From NCBI GenBank assembly GCA_051745065.1, contig JBNJDQ010000030.1:1-19646 (forward strand): a stretch of 19,646 nt of DNA, given 5' to 3'. The notes below the pieces were generated by a model that saw only the letters and a list, made by a program, of their open reading frames with translations, made no database searches and was not told where the DNA came from. Source of the DNA: Chitinivibrio sp051745065 (GTDB lineage: Bacteria; Fibrobacterota; Chitinivibrionia; Chitinivibrionales; Chitinivibrionaceae). Both the position numbers and the translations under genes were made by a program. This document shows positions 13,587-19,646 of this stretch, one piece after another. How positions within the stretch are numbered: the first letter of the stretch is position 1; each line of letters begins with the position of its first letter.

Positions 13587-13992
13587 ACAGGCGGCGAAAC
13601 GGCCTTCCGCATTTCCTGCATGTGCAGTTGTTCCAAGATAAAAGCAGGTTCAGCCCCAGTGTGAGAAGACTGGACAGAAATGCGCCGGAAGAAGAGGTGT
13701 CTCTCTGAAGCGCTACATCCGTACTTCCGCAATGAGGGCACCACGGCTCATCACGATCTTCCGGAGATATCTGCATATTGTGCAGAACACCGCGGGCACG
13801 GACGCTGTCACCGGCAGCAACCATAACACGAATTCCTCCGACGGAAGTTGCAAGAAGGGGGTTCGCCACCGTAATGCCGCCATCGTCGATATATGCATCT
13901 ATACCGTTGCTGCGCAGGACGGCAGAGGCAGTTTCCGCCTCATGAATCCAATAATACACGGCAACTGAAACATCTCTGTTTTGTAAAGACAT
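13585..13992 (-). CDS. DUF2007-family protein with C-terminal zinc ribbon
   Basis: A 135-residue protein. Residues 8-75 resemble the DUF2007 ('putative signal transducing protein') domain: VAVYYWIHEAETASAVLRSNGIDAYIDDGG followed by GGIRVMVAAGDSVRARGVL. A zinc ribbon follows, with C85/C88 (CPHC) and C125/C128 (CRKC; C123 also nearby). Between the two knuckles is a 15-residue hydrophobic segment (GAFLSSLLTLGLNLLL, 103-118), long enough to touch a membrane or pack in a core. GGGAG lies 5 nt before the ATG. Function unknown. It stands alone, convergent with trpB. Confidence 0.8.
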   Translation of the reverse strand: MSLQNRDVSVAVYYWIHEAETASAVLRSNGIDAYIDDGGITVANPLLATSVGGIRVMVAAGDSVRARGVLHNMQISPEDRDEPWCPHCGSTDVALQRDTSSSGAFLSSLLTLGLNLLLSWNNCTCRKCGRPFRRL

Positions 13993-14025
13993 GAATACTC
14001 CCGATCAGAAAAAATATGCATACAT

Positions 14026-14044
14026 AATATACACCGTATACACC
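14026..14044 (-). promoter_or_regulatory. -10-like box and tandem octamers upstream of the DUF2007 gene
   Basis: The octamer TATACACC occurs exactly twice, 9 bp apart (14028-14035 and 14037-14044), beside a minus-strand TATATT (14026-14031). No good -35 box is present 16-18 bp away, which would fit an activator-dependent promoter. Tentative. Confidence 0.3.
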
Positions 14045-14053
14045 AAAACATGC

Positions 14054-14095
14054 GCCGGGGGATACATTTTCTCATAAAAAAATGTATCCCCCGGC
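14054..14095. repeat. 17-bp perfect inverted repeat downstream of uvrA
   Basis: Arms at 14054-14070 (GCCGGGGGATACATTTT) and 14079-14095 are exact reverse complements with an 8-nt loop. On the uvrA transcript it forms a long hairpin about 27 nt after the stop, with an internal run of seven U in the loop side, but the sequence after the stem (GCATGTTTTGG) is only weakly T-rich. Probably a terminator or 3'-end stabiliser for uvrA. Confidence 0.6.
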
Positions 14096-14121
14096 CATGC
14101 CCCTGCTCCCGGCGGTCCTCT

Positions 14122-16929
14122 TTATTTTTGATTCAGCAATGCCTGCAGATACTGCCCCGTACGTGACGCTTCTACCGTAATAACCTCTTCAGGAGTACCC
14201 GCAGCAACAACTTCACCGCCGCCGTCACCGCCTTCCGGACCGACATCGATAATATGGTCAGCGCATTTTACCACATCGAGATTATGTTCGATAATAATCA
14301 CCGTATTCCCACGGTCAACAAGGGCCTGAATCACCTGCAGGAGCATACGAATATCCTCAAAATGGAGCCCCGTGGTGGGCTCATCAAGAATGTACAGAGT
14401 ACTGCCTGTGGAGCGCTTGGTCAGCTCCGCGGCAAGCTTTATGCGCTGAGCCTCCCCGCCTGAAAGGGTGGTCGCCCGCTGCCCCAGTTTTACATACCCC
14501 AGACCGACACGCTCAAGGACTTCCAGGCGATGACGGATGTGAGACAGACTGGCAAAGAAATCCAGGGCTTCCTCAACGCTCATATCAAGAACATCGGCAA
14601 TGGATTTCCCCTTGTATTTCACGGCAAGGGTTTCCCGGTTGTAACGCTTCCCGTGGCATTCTTCACACTCCACATAGACATCGGGAAGAAAATTCATCTC
14701 GATCTTTGTCACACCGTCACCTTTACAGGACTCGCAGCGACCGCCCTTTACGTTAAAACTGAAACGCCCTTTTTTAAAGCCCCGCATCTTCGATTCCGGC
14801 AGGGAAGAAAAGAGCGTGCGGATATGATCAAATATTTTGGTATAGGTTGCCGGGTTGGAACGCGGCGTTCTGCCGATGGGAGACTGATCGATATCGATCA
14901 CCTTGTCAATTGCATCCATTCCCTCAATGCGGGTATGTTCCAGAGGAACCGCCTTGGAACCGTAGAGTTCTCGCGAAAGAGCCGGATACAGGGTCTGATT
15001 AACAAGGGTACTCTTGCCGGATCCGGAAATCCCCGTCACACAGGTCAGCACCCCAAGGGGAAAGGTCACATCGATCTTTTTGAGATTATTACCTTTCGCT
15101 CCGAGAACGCGAAGACACTCCTTTCGCGGCGTTCGGCGAATTGCAGGAATTGCAATAGAGCGGCGTCCCGACAGATATGCACCGGTGAGGGATCTTTCGT
15201 TTTCCATTACCTCCCGTGGAGTTCCCGCAGCAACCACTTCCCCACCGTGCACACCGGCTGCAGGGCCGATATCAATGAGCCAGTCTGCACGTTCAAGGGT
15301 TTCCTGATCGTGTTCAATCACCACAACAGTATTGTTGAGATCCCGCAGGGAAATCAGTGTTTCAAGGAGACGGTTATTATCACGGGGATGCAGACCGATG
15401 CTCGGCTCATCAAGAATATAGGTTACTCCGGTCAGGCGCGAGCCGATCTGTGTGGCAAGGCGAATCCGCTGAGCTTCACCGCCGGAAAGAGTCTGCGCCA
15501 TGCGGTCAAGGGAGAGATATCCCAGGCCGACATTGAGAAGAAAGTCCAAACGTGAATAAATTTCCCGCAGAATCTGTTTTGCAATGTGAGCATCCCGGTC
15601 AGAAAGGCGCAACTCATCAAAGAATGCCTGAACCTTTGTGATAGAAAGGGCCGAAAGCGTTCCGATATCCATACCGTCAACGGTAACAGCACGGCTCTGC
15701 GCATTGAGTCGATGACCACCGCAGGCCGGGCAGGAACGGGTGCGCATGTATTTTTCGATCCACACGCGGATAAATTCTGACTCCGTTTCGCCGTAGCGCC
15801 GTTCAAGATTATTAATCACCCCTTCAAAGGGTTTGTGAAACCAGCCGACATTGATCTTTTTTCGTCCGGTTCCGTATAAAAGCACTTTTTTCTGCTGTGG
15901 TGTCAGGTCACACCATTTTGTTTTCAGATCAATGCCGTATTCCGCACAGACGGCTTTCATGATCTTGCGGTTCCAGCTGGTATGCTTCTTTGCACCGTTC
16001 CAGGGTTCAATCGCTCCGCGCCCGACGGCGACATTCTCCCGCGGGACAACAAGAGCGGGATCCACCACCATGAGGCGCCCCAGACCGTTGCATTTTTCGC
16101 AGGCCCCGAAGGGTGAATTGAAGGAGAAGTTGCGGGGCTCAACATTCTCAAAACTGATACCGCAATGGGCACAGGAAAGACGCTCGGAAAAGAGAATTTC
16201 CCGGTTCTCTGCGGGAAGATCAACCTTTACAGTTCCATTCATGCTCACACCGAGAGCTGTCTCAAGTGAGTCCGTCAATCGCCGCTGAACGCCTTCTTTT
16301 ATCACCAAGCGGTCCACGACAACATCTATGGAGTGTTTTTTATTCCGCTCCAGAACCGGGGCTTCCTCCAGGAGAACCGTTTCTCCATCAATCCGCACCC
16401 GAACAAACCCTTCCGTGAGAAGATTCTCCAATACAGCTTTATGCTCCCCTTTCTTACCGGATATCACCGGCGAAAGAAGCTGAAATTTCGTTCGATCAGG
16501 GAGCTCAAGAATCTGATCACAGATCTCCTGCACAGTCTGACTTTTCACTTCACGTCCGCATTGATGACAATGGGGAATACCGATAGAACCAAAGAGAAGC
16601 CGAAGATAATCATGAATCTCCGTGATGGTTGCCACGGTGGAGCGCGGATTATGTCCGGTTGTTTTCTGTTCGATGGAAATGGCCGGTGAAAGCCCTTCGA
16701 TGGATTTTACATCAGGTTTTTCACGCAGCCCCAGAAACTGCCGTGCATAGGAGGAAAGAGACTCCACATAGCGCCGTTGTCCCTCTGAATAAAGTGTATC
16801 AAAGGCAAGGGAGGATTTCCCCGATCCGGAAAGCCCCGAGATTACCGTCAGAGTATCCCGGGGAATGCGGACATCAATATTTTTAAGATTATGTTCATTT
16901 GCTCCGGTTATTACTATATCCCGTGTCAC
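14122..16929 (-). CDS. uvrA: Excinuclease ABC subunit A
   Basis: A 935-residue damage-recognition ATPase of nucleotide excision repair, close to the E. coli length of 940. Two ABC modules: Walker A GLSGSGKSS near the N-terminus and GISGSGKST in the second half, with two LSGGEAQRI signatures and two ILDEP Walker B motifs. Zinc sites include CAHC with CEKC in the first half and CESC with CEECHGKRYN in the second. I place the start at GTG 16929, with AGAGGG 4 nt upstream, because homology begins right there (TRDIVITGANEHNLKN); the open frame to 17013 codes non-conserved residues. No LexA-type box is evident upstream. Divergent from a response regulator. Confidence 0.97.
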   Translation of the reverse strand: MTRDIVITGANEHNLKNIDVRIPRDTLTVISGLSGSGKSSLAFDTLYSEGQRRYVESLSSYARQFLGLREKPDVKSIEGLSPAISIEQKTTGHNPRSTVATITEIHDYLRLLFGSIGIPHCHQCGREVKSQTVQEICDQILELPDRTKFQLLSPVISGKKGEHKAVLENLLTEGFVRVRIDGETVLLEEAPVLERNKKHSIDVVVDRLVIKEGVQRRLTDSLETALGVSMNGTVKVDLPAENREILFSERLSCAHCGISFENVEPRNFSFNSPFGACEKCNGLGRLMVVDPALVVPRENVAVGRGAIEPWNGAKKHTSWNRKIMKAVCAEYGIDLKTKWCDLTPQQKKVLLYGTGRKKINVGWFHKPFEGVINNLERRYGETESEFIRVWIEKYMRTRSCPACGGHRLNAQSRAVTVDGMDIGTLSALSITKVQAFFDELRLSDRDAHIAKQILREIYSRLDFLLNVGLGYLSLDRMAQTLSGGEAQRIRLATQIGSRLTGVTYILDEPSIGLHPRDNNRLLETLISLRDLNNTVVVIEHDQETLERADWLIDIGPAAGVHGGEVVAAGTPREVMENERSLTGAYLSGRRSIAIPAIRRTPRKECLRVLGAKGNNLKKIDVTFPLGVLTCVTGISGSGKSTLVNQTLYPALSRELYGSKAVPLEHTRIEGMDAIDKVIDIDQSPIGRTPRSNPATYTKIFDHIRTLFSSLPESKMRGFKKGRFSFNVKGGRCESCKGDGVTKIEMNFLPDVYVECEECHGKRYNRETLAVKYKGKSIADVLDMSVEEALDFFASLSHIRHRLEVLERVGLGYVKLGQRATTLSGGEAQRIKLAAELTKRSTGSTLYILDEPTTGLHFEDIRMLLQVIQALVDRGNTVIIIEHNLDVVKCADHIIDVGPEGGDGGGEVVAAGTPEEVITVEASRTGQYLQALLNQK

Positions 16930-16952
16930 ATGACCCTCTTTTATTAAATCAT

Positions 16953-16982
16953 TTGACAAATTATCTTTTATAGAGTAATATA
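16953..16982. promoter_or_regulatory. Overlapping divergent promoters of uvrA and the response regulator
   Basis: Plus strand: consensus TTGACA (16953-16958), 17-bp spacer, TAATAT (16976-16981), pointing toward the response regulator with a leader of about 110 nt. Minus strand: TATATT (16977-16982) in the same CATGTATATTAC context as the tRNA promoter at 8693-8698, but with a poor -35, pointing to uvrA. The two -10 boxes overlap, so the promoters may exclude each other. Confidence 0.5.
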
Positions 16983-17047
16983 CATGAAGGAGTATATGCG
17001 GGATAAAAAACACGCCCCTTCAATAATCTGCAGCAGCGCGTATGCAC

Positions 17048-17059
17048 ATAATATATTAT
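17048..17059. promoter_or_regulatory. 12-bp AT palindrome in the response-regulator leader
   Basis: ATAATATATTAT is a perfect palindrome 38 bp upstream of the TTG start. It could hold a second -10 box or a regulator site; low sequence complexity makes chance likely. Confidence 0.2.
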
Positions 17060-17097
17060 TAATACACTGATTTAAAAAGCGATATAAAGAGGCAGCC

Positions 17098-17466
17098 TTG
17101 AGTAAAAGAATATTAATTATTGACGATGAAGAAATGATCCGCTCATTTCTGGCAAAGTTCCTTGCCTCCCTCAGCATAGAAACAGAAACCGTTTCCACGG
17201 GACACGATGCTCTGAGGGCAACGTACGAATCGAATTTCATGCTGATAGTAATGGATTTTCAGCTTGACGATATGGAGGGGAGTGAACTGTACGCCGCTCT
17301 CAGAAAACAGGCTCCCACCACTCCGGTTCTCATTTCAAGCGGCTATCCGGATAACAGGGAAATCCAGAGCCTCACGAAGCAGGCCCGCACGGACTTTATC
17401 TCGAAACCATTTAAACTGGATGCAATCCGAATAAAGATTGAGGAGCTTTCCGGCACGTCTCTCTGA
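17098..17466 (+). CDS. Single-domain response regulator (receiver only)
   Basis: A 122-residue stand-alone receiver domain with no output domain. Acidic pocket D9/D10 (LIIDDEE), phospho-acceptor D53 (LIVMDFQLDD), Ser at the Thr/Ser switch position (LISSGYPD) and the conserved Lys in FISKPF. Starts with TTG at 17098 (AAAGAGG 5 nt upstream); no in-frame ATG or GTG would keep the first beta strand. It is an orphan, divergent from uvrA. The ISSGYPD and ISKPF segments resemble those of the hybrid kinase's receiver earlier in the window, so a phosphorelay partnership is possible but unproven. CheY-like function would fit a flagellated host. Confidence 0.92.
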   Translation: MSKRILIIDDEEMIRSFLAKFLASLSIETETVSTGHDALRATYESNFMLIVMDFQLDDMEGSELYAALRKQAPTTPVLISSGYPDNREIQSLTKQARTDFISKPFKLDAIRIKIEELSGTSL

Positions 17467-17472
17467 AATCAC

Positions 17473-17499
17473 AAAAAGGCTGCCTCTTTCAGGCAGCCT
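17473..17499 (-). terminator. Terminator between the response regulator and peroxiredoxin
   Basis: AGGCTGCCT (17477-17485) pairs perfectly with AGGCAGCCT (17491-17499) around CTTTC. Read on the minus strand, five T residues end the stem, so it should terminate the peroxiredoxin transcript; in the plus direction the tail (CCTCTGC) is poor, although the location suits the response regulator as well. Confidence 0.75.
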
Positions 17500-17525
17500 C
17501 CTCTGCATATTTTCAGACATATACA

Positions 17526-18173
17526 TTACAGTTCTTTGTGGCAGAACCACCAGTCATAATTATCGTACTTCTTCTTCCGCTCTTCGATGTCGGCAATATC
17601 GCCGGGAGGCGGAATAATCACCCGATCACCGATAAGATCATTATTCGGCCAATCCGCCGGAATGGCAACACCATGCTTCTCGGAAGTCTGCAGGGCTTTC
17701 ACCGAACGAACAACCTCGTCAAGATTACGGCCGATCTCCTGGGGATAATAGAGAACAAGGCGCACCTTGCTTTCCGGATCCACAATGAACACTGCCCGCA
17801 CAGTATTGGTGCCTTTGCCGGGATGCAGCATACCAAGCTTGAGGGCAACGGCATCATTGGCGGCAATAATGGGGAATTCAATGTCGATATCGAGATTCTC
17901 CTTAATCCATTCTACCCATTTGATATGGGAGAACACCTGGTCAATGGACATACCGATCAATTCACAGTCAAGCTTCTTCAGCTCTTCCATACGATTCTGG
18001 AAGCCCGCAAACTCCGTCGTGCACACAGGAGTGAAATCAGCAGGATGACTGAAAAGTACAAACCATTTCCCCTTCATATCACCGGGAAGGTTCATGGGGC
18101 CGTGAGTTGTCTTGACTGCCATCTCGGGAAATTCATCTCCCAGAAGGGGCATATTCATCTTTTCCTGTTCCAT
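17526..18173 (-). CDS. Peroxiredoxin, 1-Cys/Prx6-type
   Basis: A 215-residue peroxiredoxin that reduces H2O2 and organic peroxides. The active-site motif P-x-x-x-T-x-x-C is PADFTPVC with peroxidatic C51, and the catalytic Arg lies in GTNTVRAVFIVD. The long C-terminal domain (DWPNNDLIGDRVIIPPP through DWWFCHKEL) is the Prx6/AhpC-like archaeal type, where a C-terminal Cys (C211 here) can act in resolution. No signal peptide, so cytoplasmic. AAGGAG lies 5 nt before the ATG. It is a single-gene unit. Its upstream region shares a 17-20 bp element with the rubrerythrin promoter. Confidence 0.96.
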   Translation of the reverse strand: MEQEKMNMPLLGDEFPEMAVKTTHGPMNLPGDMKGKWFVLFSHPADFTPVCTTEFAGFQNRMEELKKLDCELIGMSIDQVFSHIKWVEWIKENLDIDIEFPIIAANDAVALKLGMLHPGKGTNTVRAVFIVDPESKVRLVLYYPQEIGRNLDEVVRSVKALQTSEKHGVAIPADWPNNDLIGDRVIIPPPGDIADIEERKKKYDNYDWWFCHKEL

Positions 18174-18194
18174 AAAAACTCCTTTTCGAAAAAA

Positions 18195-18208
18195 ACAAGT
18201 ATACCTGT
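18195..18208. promoter_or_regulatory. Near-perfect palindrome downstream of the peroxiredoxin -10 box
   Basis: ACAAGTATACCTGT is a 14-bp palindrome with one mismatched pair, immediately downstream of the candidate -10 (18209-18214), where a repressor site is often found. Confidence 0.35.
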
Positions 18209-18247
18209 ATCCTATCTTTTATTGCGAACGGTGCAATAGGAAAAACG
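18209..18247 (-). promoter_or_regulatory. Candidate promoter of the peroxiredoxin gene
   Basis: Minus-strand TTGCAC and TAGGAT (18209-18214) with a 16-bp spacer. The -35 region is part of CGTTTTTCCTATTGCAC (18231-18247), nearly identical to the element upstream of rubrerythrin. Confidence 0.5.
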
Positions 18248-18292
18248 TCCATACACGGAAAAAATCCTGTAGGTTAAAAACACACCTTTCAA

Positions 18293-18317
18293 CAGAGGGG
18301 AATACATACCCCCTCTG
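18293..18317 (-). terminator. Possible terminator of the PfkB-YqeY operon
   Basis: Perfect 8-bp stem CAGAGGGG (18293-18300) with CCCCTCTG (18310-18317) and a 9-nt loop, 15 bp after the YqeY stop. The run after it on the minus strand begins TTGAAAGG and only later TTTTT, so the U-tract is weak. Confidence 0.45.
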
Positions 18318-18332
18318 CGCAGGGATATGTTT

Positions 18333-18776
18333 TCAGGCAAGACGGGAAAGGACGACCTTTTTCACCAGTGAACCGTCGGCTTTGCCTTTCACTTTCGGCA
18401 TAACAGCCCCCATCACTTTTCCCATATCGGCTTTGGACGAAGCCCCTGTGGCGGAAAGCGCATCGTCAACAATATTTTCGATATCCTCTTCGGAAAGTTG
18501 CTCGGGCTGAAACTCTTTGATCACCTTCAGCTCATACTGCTCCTGCTGAGCCAGATCGTCTCGCCCGGCGGATTCATATTCTGCAATGCTGTCATTGCGT
18601 TGCTTAATGGCCTTTGAAACCACCGCTGTCAGATGCTCCTGCGTGGGTTCACGGTCTCCGCCACTGTCCAGAGCAGCGTTCTTGGCTCCGGAAAGAAGTG
18701 AGCGAAGTACGGTCAGGCGCTTCTTATCCTTATTCTTCATGGCCTGCTTTATTTCACGTTTCAATCGATCAATCAT
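18333..18776 (-). CDS. GatB/YqeY domain-containing protein
   Basis: A 147-residue cytoplasmic helical protein of the YqeY family, related to the tail of the amidotransferase subunit GatB. The opening MIDRLKREIKQAMKNKDKKR, then LTVLRSLLSGAKNAALD, the central VVSKAIKQRNDSIAEYESAGRDDL and the terminal KADMGKVMGAVMPKVKGKADG are all typical. Length is normal. The start is ATG 18776, with AAAGGAG 5 nt before it; the frame stays open upstream into the kinase gene but codes nothing conserved there. It lies 10 bp after the stop of the PfkB gene, so they are co-transcribed. Possible role in tRNA-dependent or general translation, not established. Confidence 0.95.
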   Translation of the reverse strand: MIDRLKREIKQAMKNKDKKRLTVLRSLLSGAKNAALDSGGDREPTQEHLTAVVSKAIKQRNDSIAEYESAGRDDLAQQEQYELKVIKEFQPEQLSEEDIENIVDDALSATGASSKADMGKVMGAVMPKVKGKADGSLVKKVVLSRLA

Positions 18777-18786
18777 TGCGTCTCCT

Positions 18787-19646
18787 TTATATTTCGTCGC
18801 AGTTAATATCGGCCCAGCGATGCATAAAATCCACCAGCCCCGCTGTATCCGGAGAATCACACTCCCGCACGTAGTAACCTGATGTACAGACACCGACAGC
18901 AAGACATTCCTCATGGGAAAGCCCGCTCAGCCAGGCATTGCAGAACCCGGAGTTAAAATTATCCCCCGCACCGGTGGTCAGTTTCGGCGTCGGTGTGTAG
19001 GGCCCGTCAATCCAGGATGCGCCCTGTTCGGAAGAATAGGCCGCTCCGGCAATGGGGTGAATTACAATAAGATGAAGCCCAGTCCGCTCACGAATCGCCG
19101 CGGCACGTTCGGTCAGATCCTCTTTCTCAATATCAAGAAGCTGAGCAATAATCGCCGACTCATGTTCATTGAGCCCGAGAATAACATCGGAATTCACCTG
19201 CATATCAACAATAATATCAATAACTTCACGAATATCCGTATCCGTGCGTTTTGCCGGATCCACCAGATCGATAAAAACACCGGGGCGGGCATCGCTCTCG
19301 GCAAGTATTTCATTAAATCCGCGCAACAGAGAGTTCATACCGGGAATCTCAGTCCAGTTGGTCAGGGCAAGAAGGTCAACACCCGTACAAAGCTCTGCAA
19401 CCCGTTCGCGGCCCACCGCTGCAACCAGACTGTCCCAGTTAACCTCCGTGAGATTACTTTGTTTTACAAGCATCAGCTTACCGTCATTAAACTCAAGGGC
19501 ATCCGTATGTCCGGGATCTGTCAGAGAGATAACCTCACTGCACCGATCAACAAAATCGGCGTACACCGGATTGATTACATCCTTGCCCAAAGCACCGATG
19601 TAGGTAATATCATAGTTCTGCTGTACCAGAGCATTGGCCAGAATCG
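18787..19646 (-). CDS. PfkB-family carbohydrate/nucleoside kinase (5' end outside window)
   Basis: About 286 residues of a ribokinase/PfkB-family kinase; the frame continues past the right edge, where the codons read ILANALVQQNYDITYIGALGKD, the usual N-terminal motif after the first strand. The family's second signature TTGAGDNFNSGF, with the catalytic Asp, is intact, as is the NEHE region (LGLNEHES) that binds Mg-ATP. It phosphorylates a sugar or nucleoside; the substrate is not evident. The TTG at 19590 is an internal codon, not the start. The stop lies 10 bp upstream of the YqeY start (two-gene operon or longer). Confidence 0.93.
   Translation of the reverse strand, partial: ILANALVQQNYDITYIGALGKDVINPVYADFVDRCSEVISLTDPGHTDALEFNDGKLMLVKQSNLTEVNWDSLVAAVGRERVAELCTGVDLLALTNWTEIPGMNSLLRGFNEILAESDARPGVFIDLVDPAKRTDTDIREVIDIIVDMQVNSDVILGLNEHESAIIAQLLDIEKEDLTERAAAIRERTGLHLIVIHPIAGAAYSSEQGASWIDGPYTPTPKLTTGAGDNFNSGFCNAWLSGLSHEECLAVGVCTSGYYVRECDSPDTAGLVDFMHRWADINCDEI

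Noticed and set aside
14530..15555. A 341-codon open frame on the plus strand, opposite uvrA
   Set aside because: Antisense shadow of the highly conserved uvrA; composition tracks the uvrA codons and it has no recognisable protein motif.
16984..17070. A 28-codon ORF (ATG to TGA) in the response-regulator leader, possibly a leader peptide
   Set aside because: No recognisable sequence, a GGAG only 3 nt from its second ATG, and no codon clusters suggesting attenuation. Too short to claim.
17538..18239. A 233-codon plus-strand frame opposite the peroxiredoxin
   Set aside because: Mirror of the peroxiredoxin codons, with no conserved motif or fitting ribosome-binding site.

Overview
The window looks like ordinary chromosome from an anaerobic or microaerophilic, flagellated, Gram-negative (two-membrane) bacterium of moderate GC content. 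Four things support this: a rubrerythrin-rubredoxin operon plus a 1-Cys peroxiredoxin (anaerobe-type peroxide defence), an Omp85-type outer-membrane barrel, a FlgM-like anti-sigma factor behind a sigma-28-like promoter, and several second-messenger and two-component proteins. I cannot fix the phylum from sequence alone; Fibrobacterota-, Spirochaetota- or Desulfobacterota-like lineages would all fit. There are no rRNAs, CRISPR arrays, insertion sequences or phage genes. Genes are tightly packed and no gene-free stretch exceeds 300 bp; the longest is the divergent rubrerythrin/AIM24 intergenic region (5150-5426).

Layout, left part. The 3' part of rsgA (1-618) is followed by a promoter driving a periplasmic ligand-binding protein (686-1822). 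The next gene, a membrane hybrid histidine kinase (1803-4400), overlaps it, and the pair looks like a binding-protein-coupled sensor. On the minus strand a rubrerythrin-rubredoxin operon (5149 to 4397) ends tail-to-tail on the kinase. Its terminator lies inside the kinase's last codons, and its promoter carries a PerR/Fur-type palindrome. An AIM24/TIGR00266-family gene (5427-6221) and a class III cyclase-like protein fused to a degenerate Nudix domain (6358-7668) follow on the plus strand.

Middle part (mostly minus strand). tRNA-Arg(ACG) lies downstream of a COG1579 coiled-coil/zinc-ribbon gene, and a CAU-anticodon tRNA lies downstream of an EAL-CBS-GGDEF protein. In each pair the tRNA promoter sits in the tail of the protein gene or just after it. 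A probable flgM (10691-10960) converges on, and overlaps by 7 bp, a short Omp85-family barrel gene (12210 to 10954). Divergent from that is a stand-alone trpB with a textbook UUCG-loop terminator.

Right part. A DUF2007/zinc-ribbon gene and uvrA lie on the minus strand with a 17-bp perfect inverted repeat between them. A single-domain response regulator with a TTG start follows on the plus strand, then a 1-Cys peroxiredoxin (minus), a YqeY-like protein and a PfkB-family sugar/nucleoside kinase cut off by the window edge (both minus, one operon).

The themes are oxidative stress in an anaerobe (rbr, rubredoxin, prx), sensing and second messengers (binding protein plus kinase, cyclase-Nudix, EAL/GGDEF, response regulator), motility control (flgM) and housekeeping (rsgA, uvrA, trpB, tRNAs). 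The item most likely to be new is the cyclase-Nudix fusion. The best-supported regulatory readings are the FlgM/sigma-28 unit and the PerR-like box at rubrerythrin.
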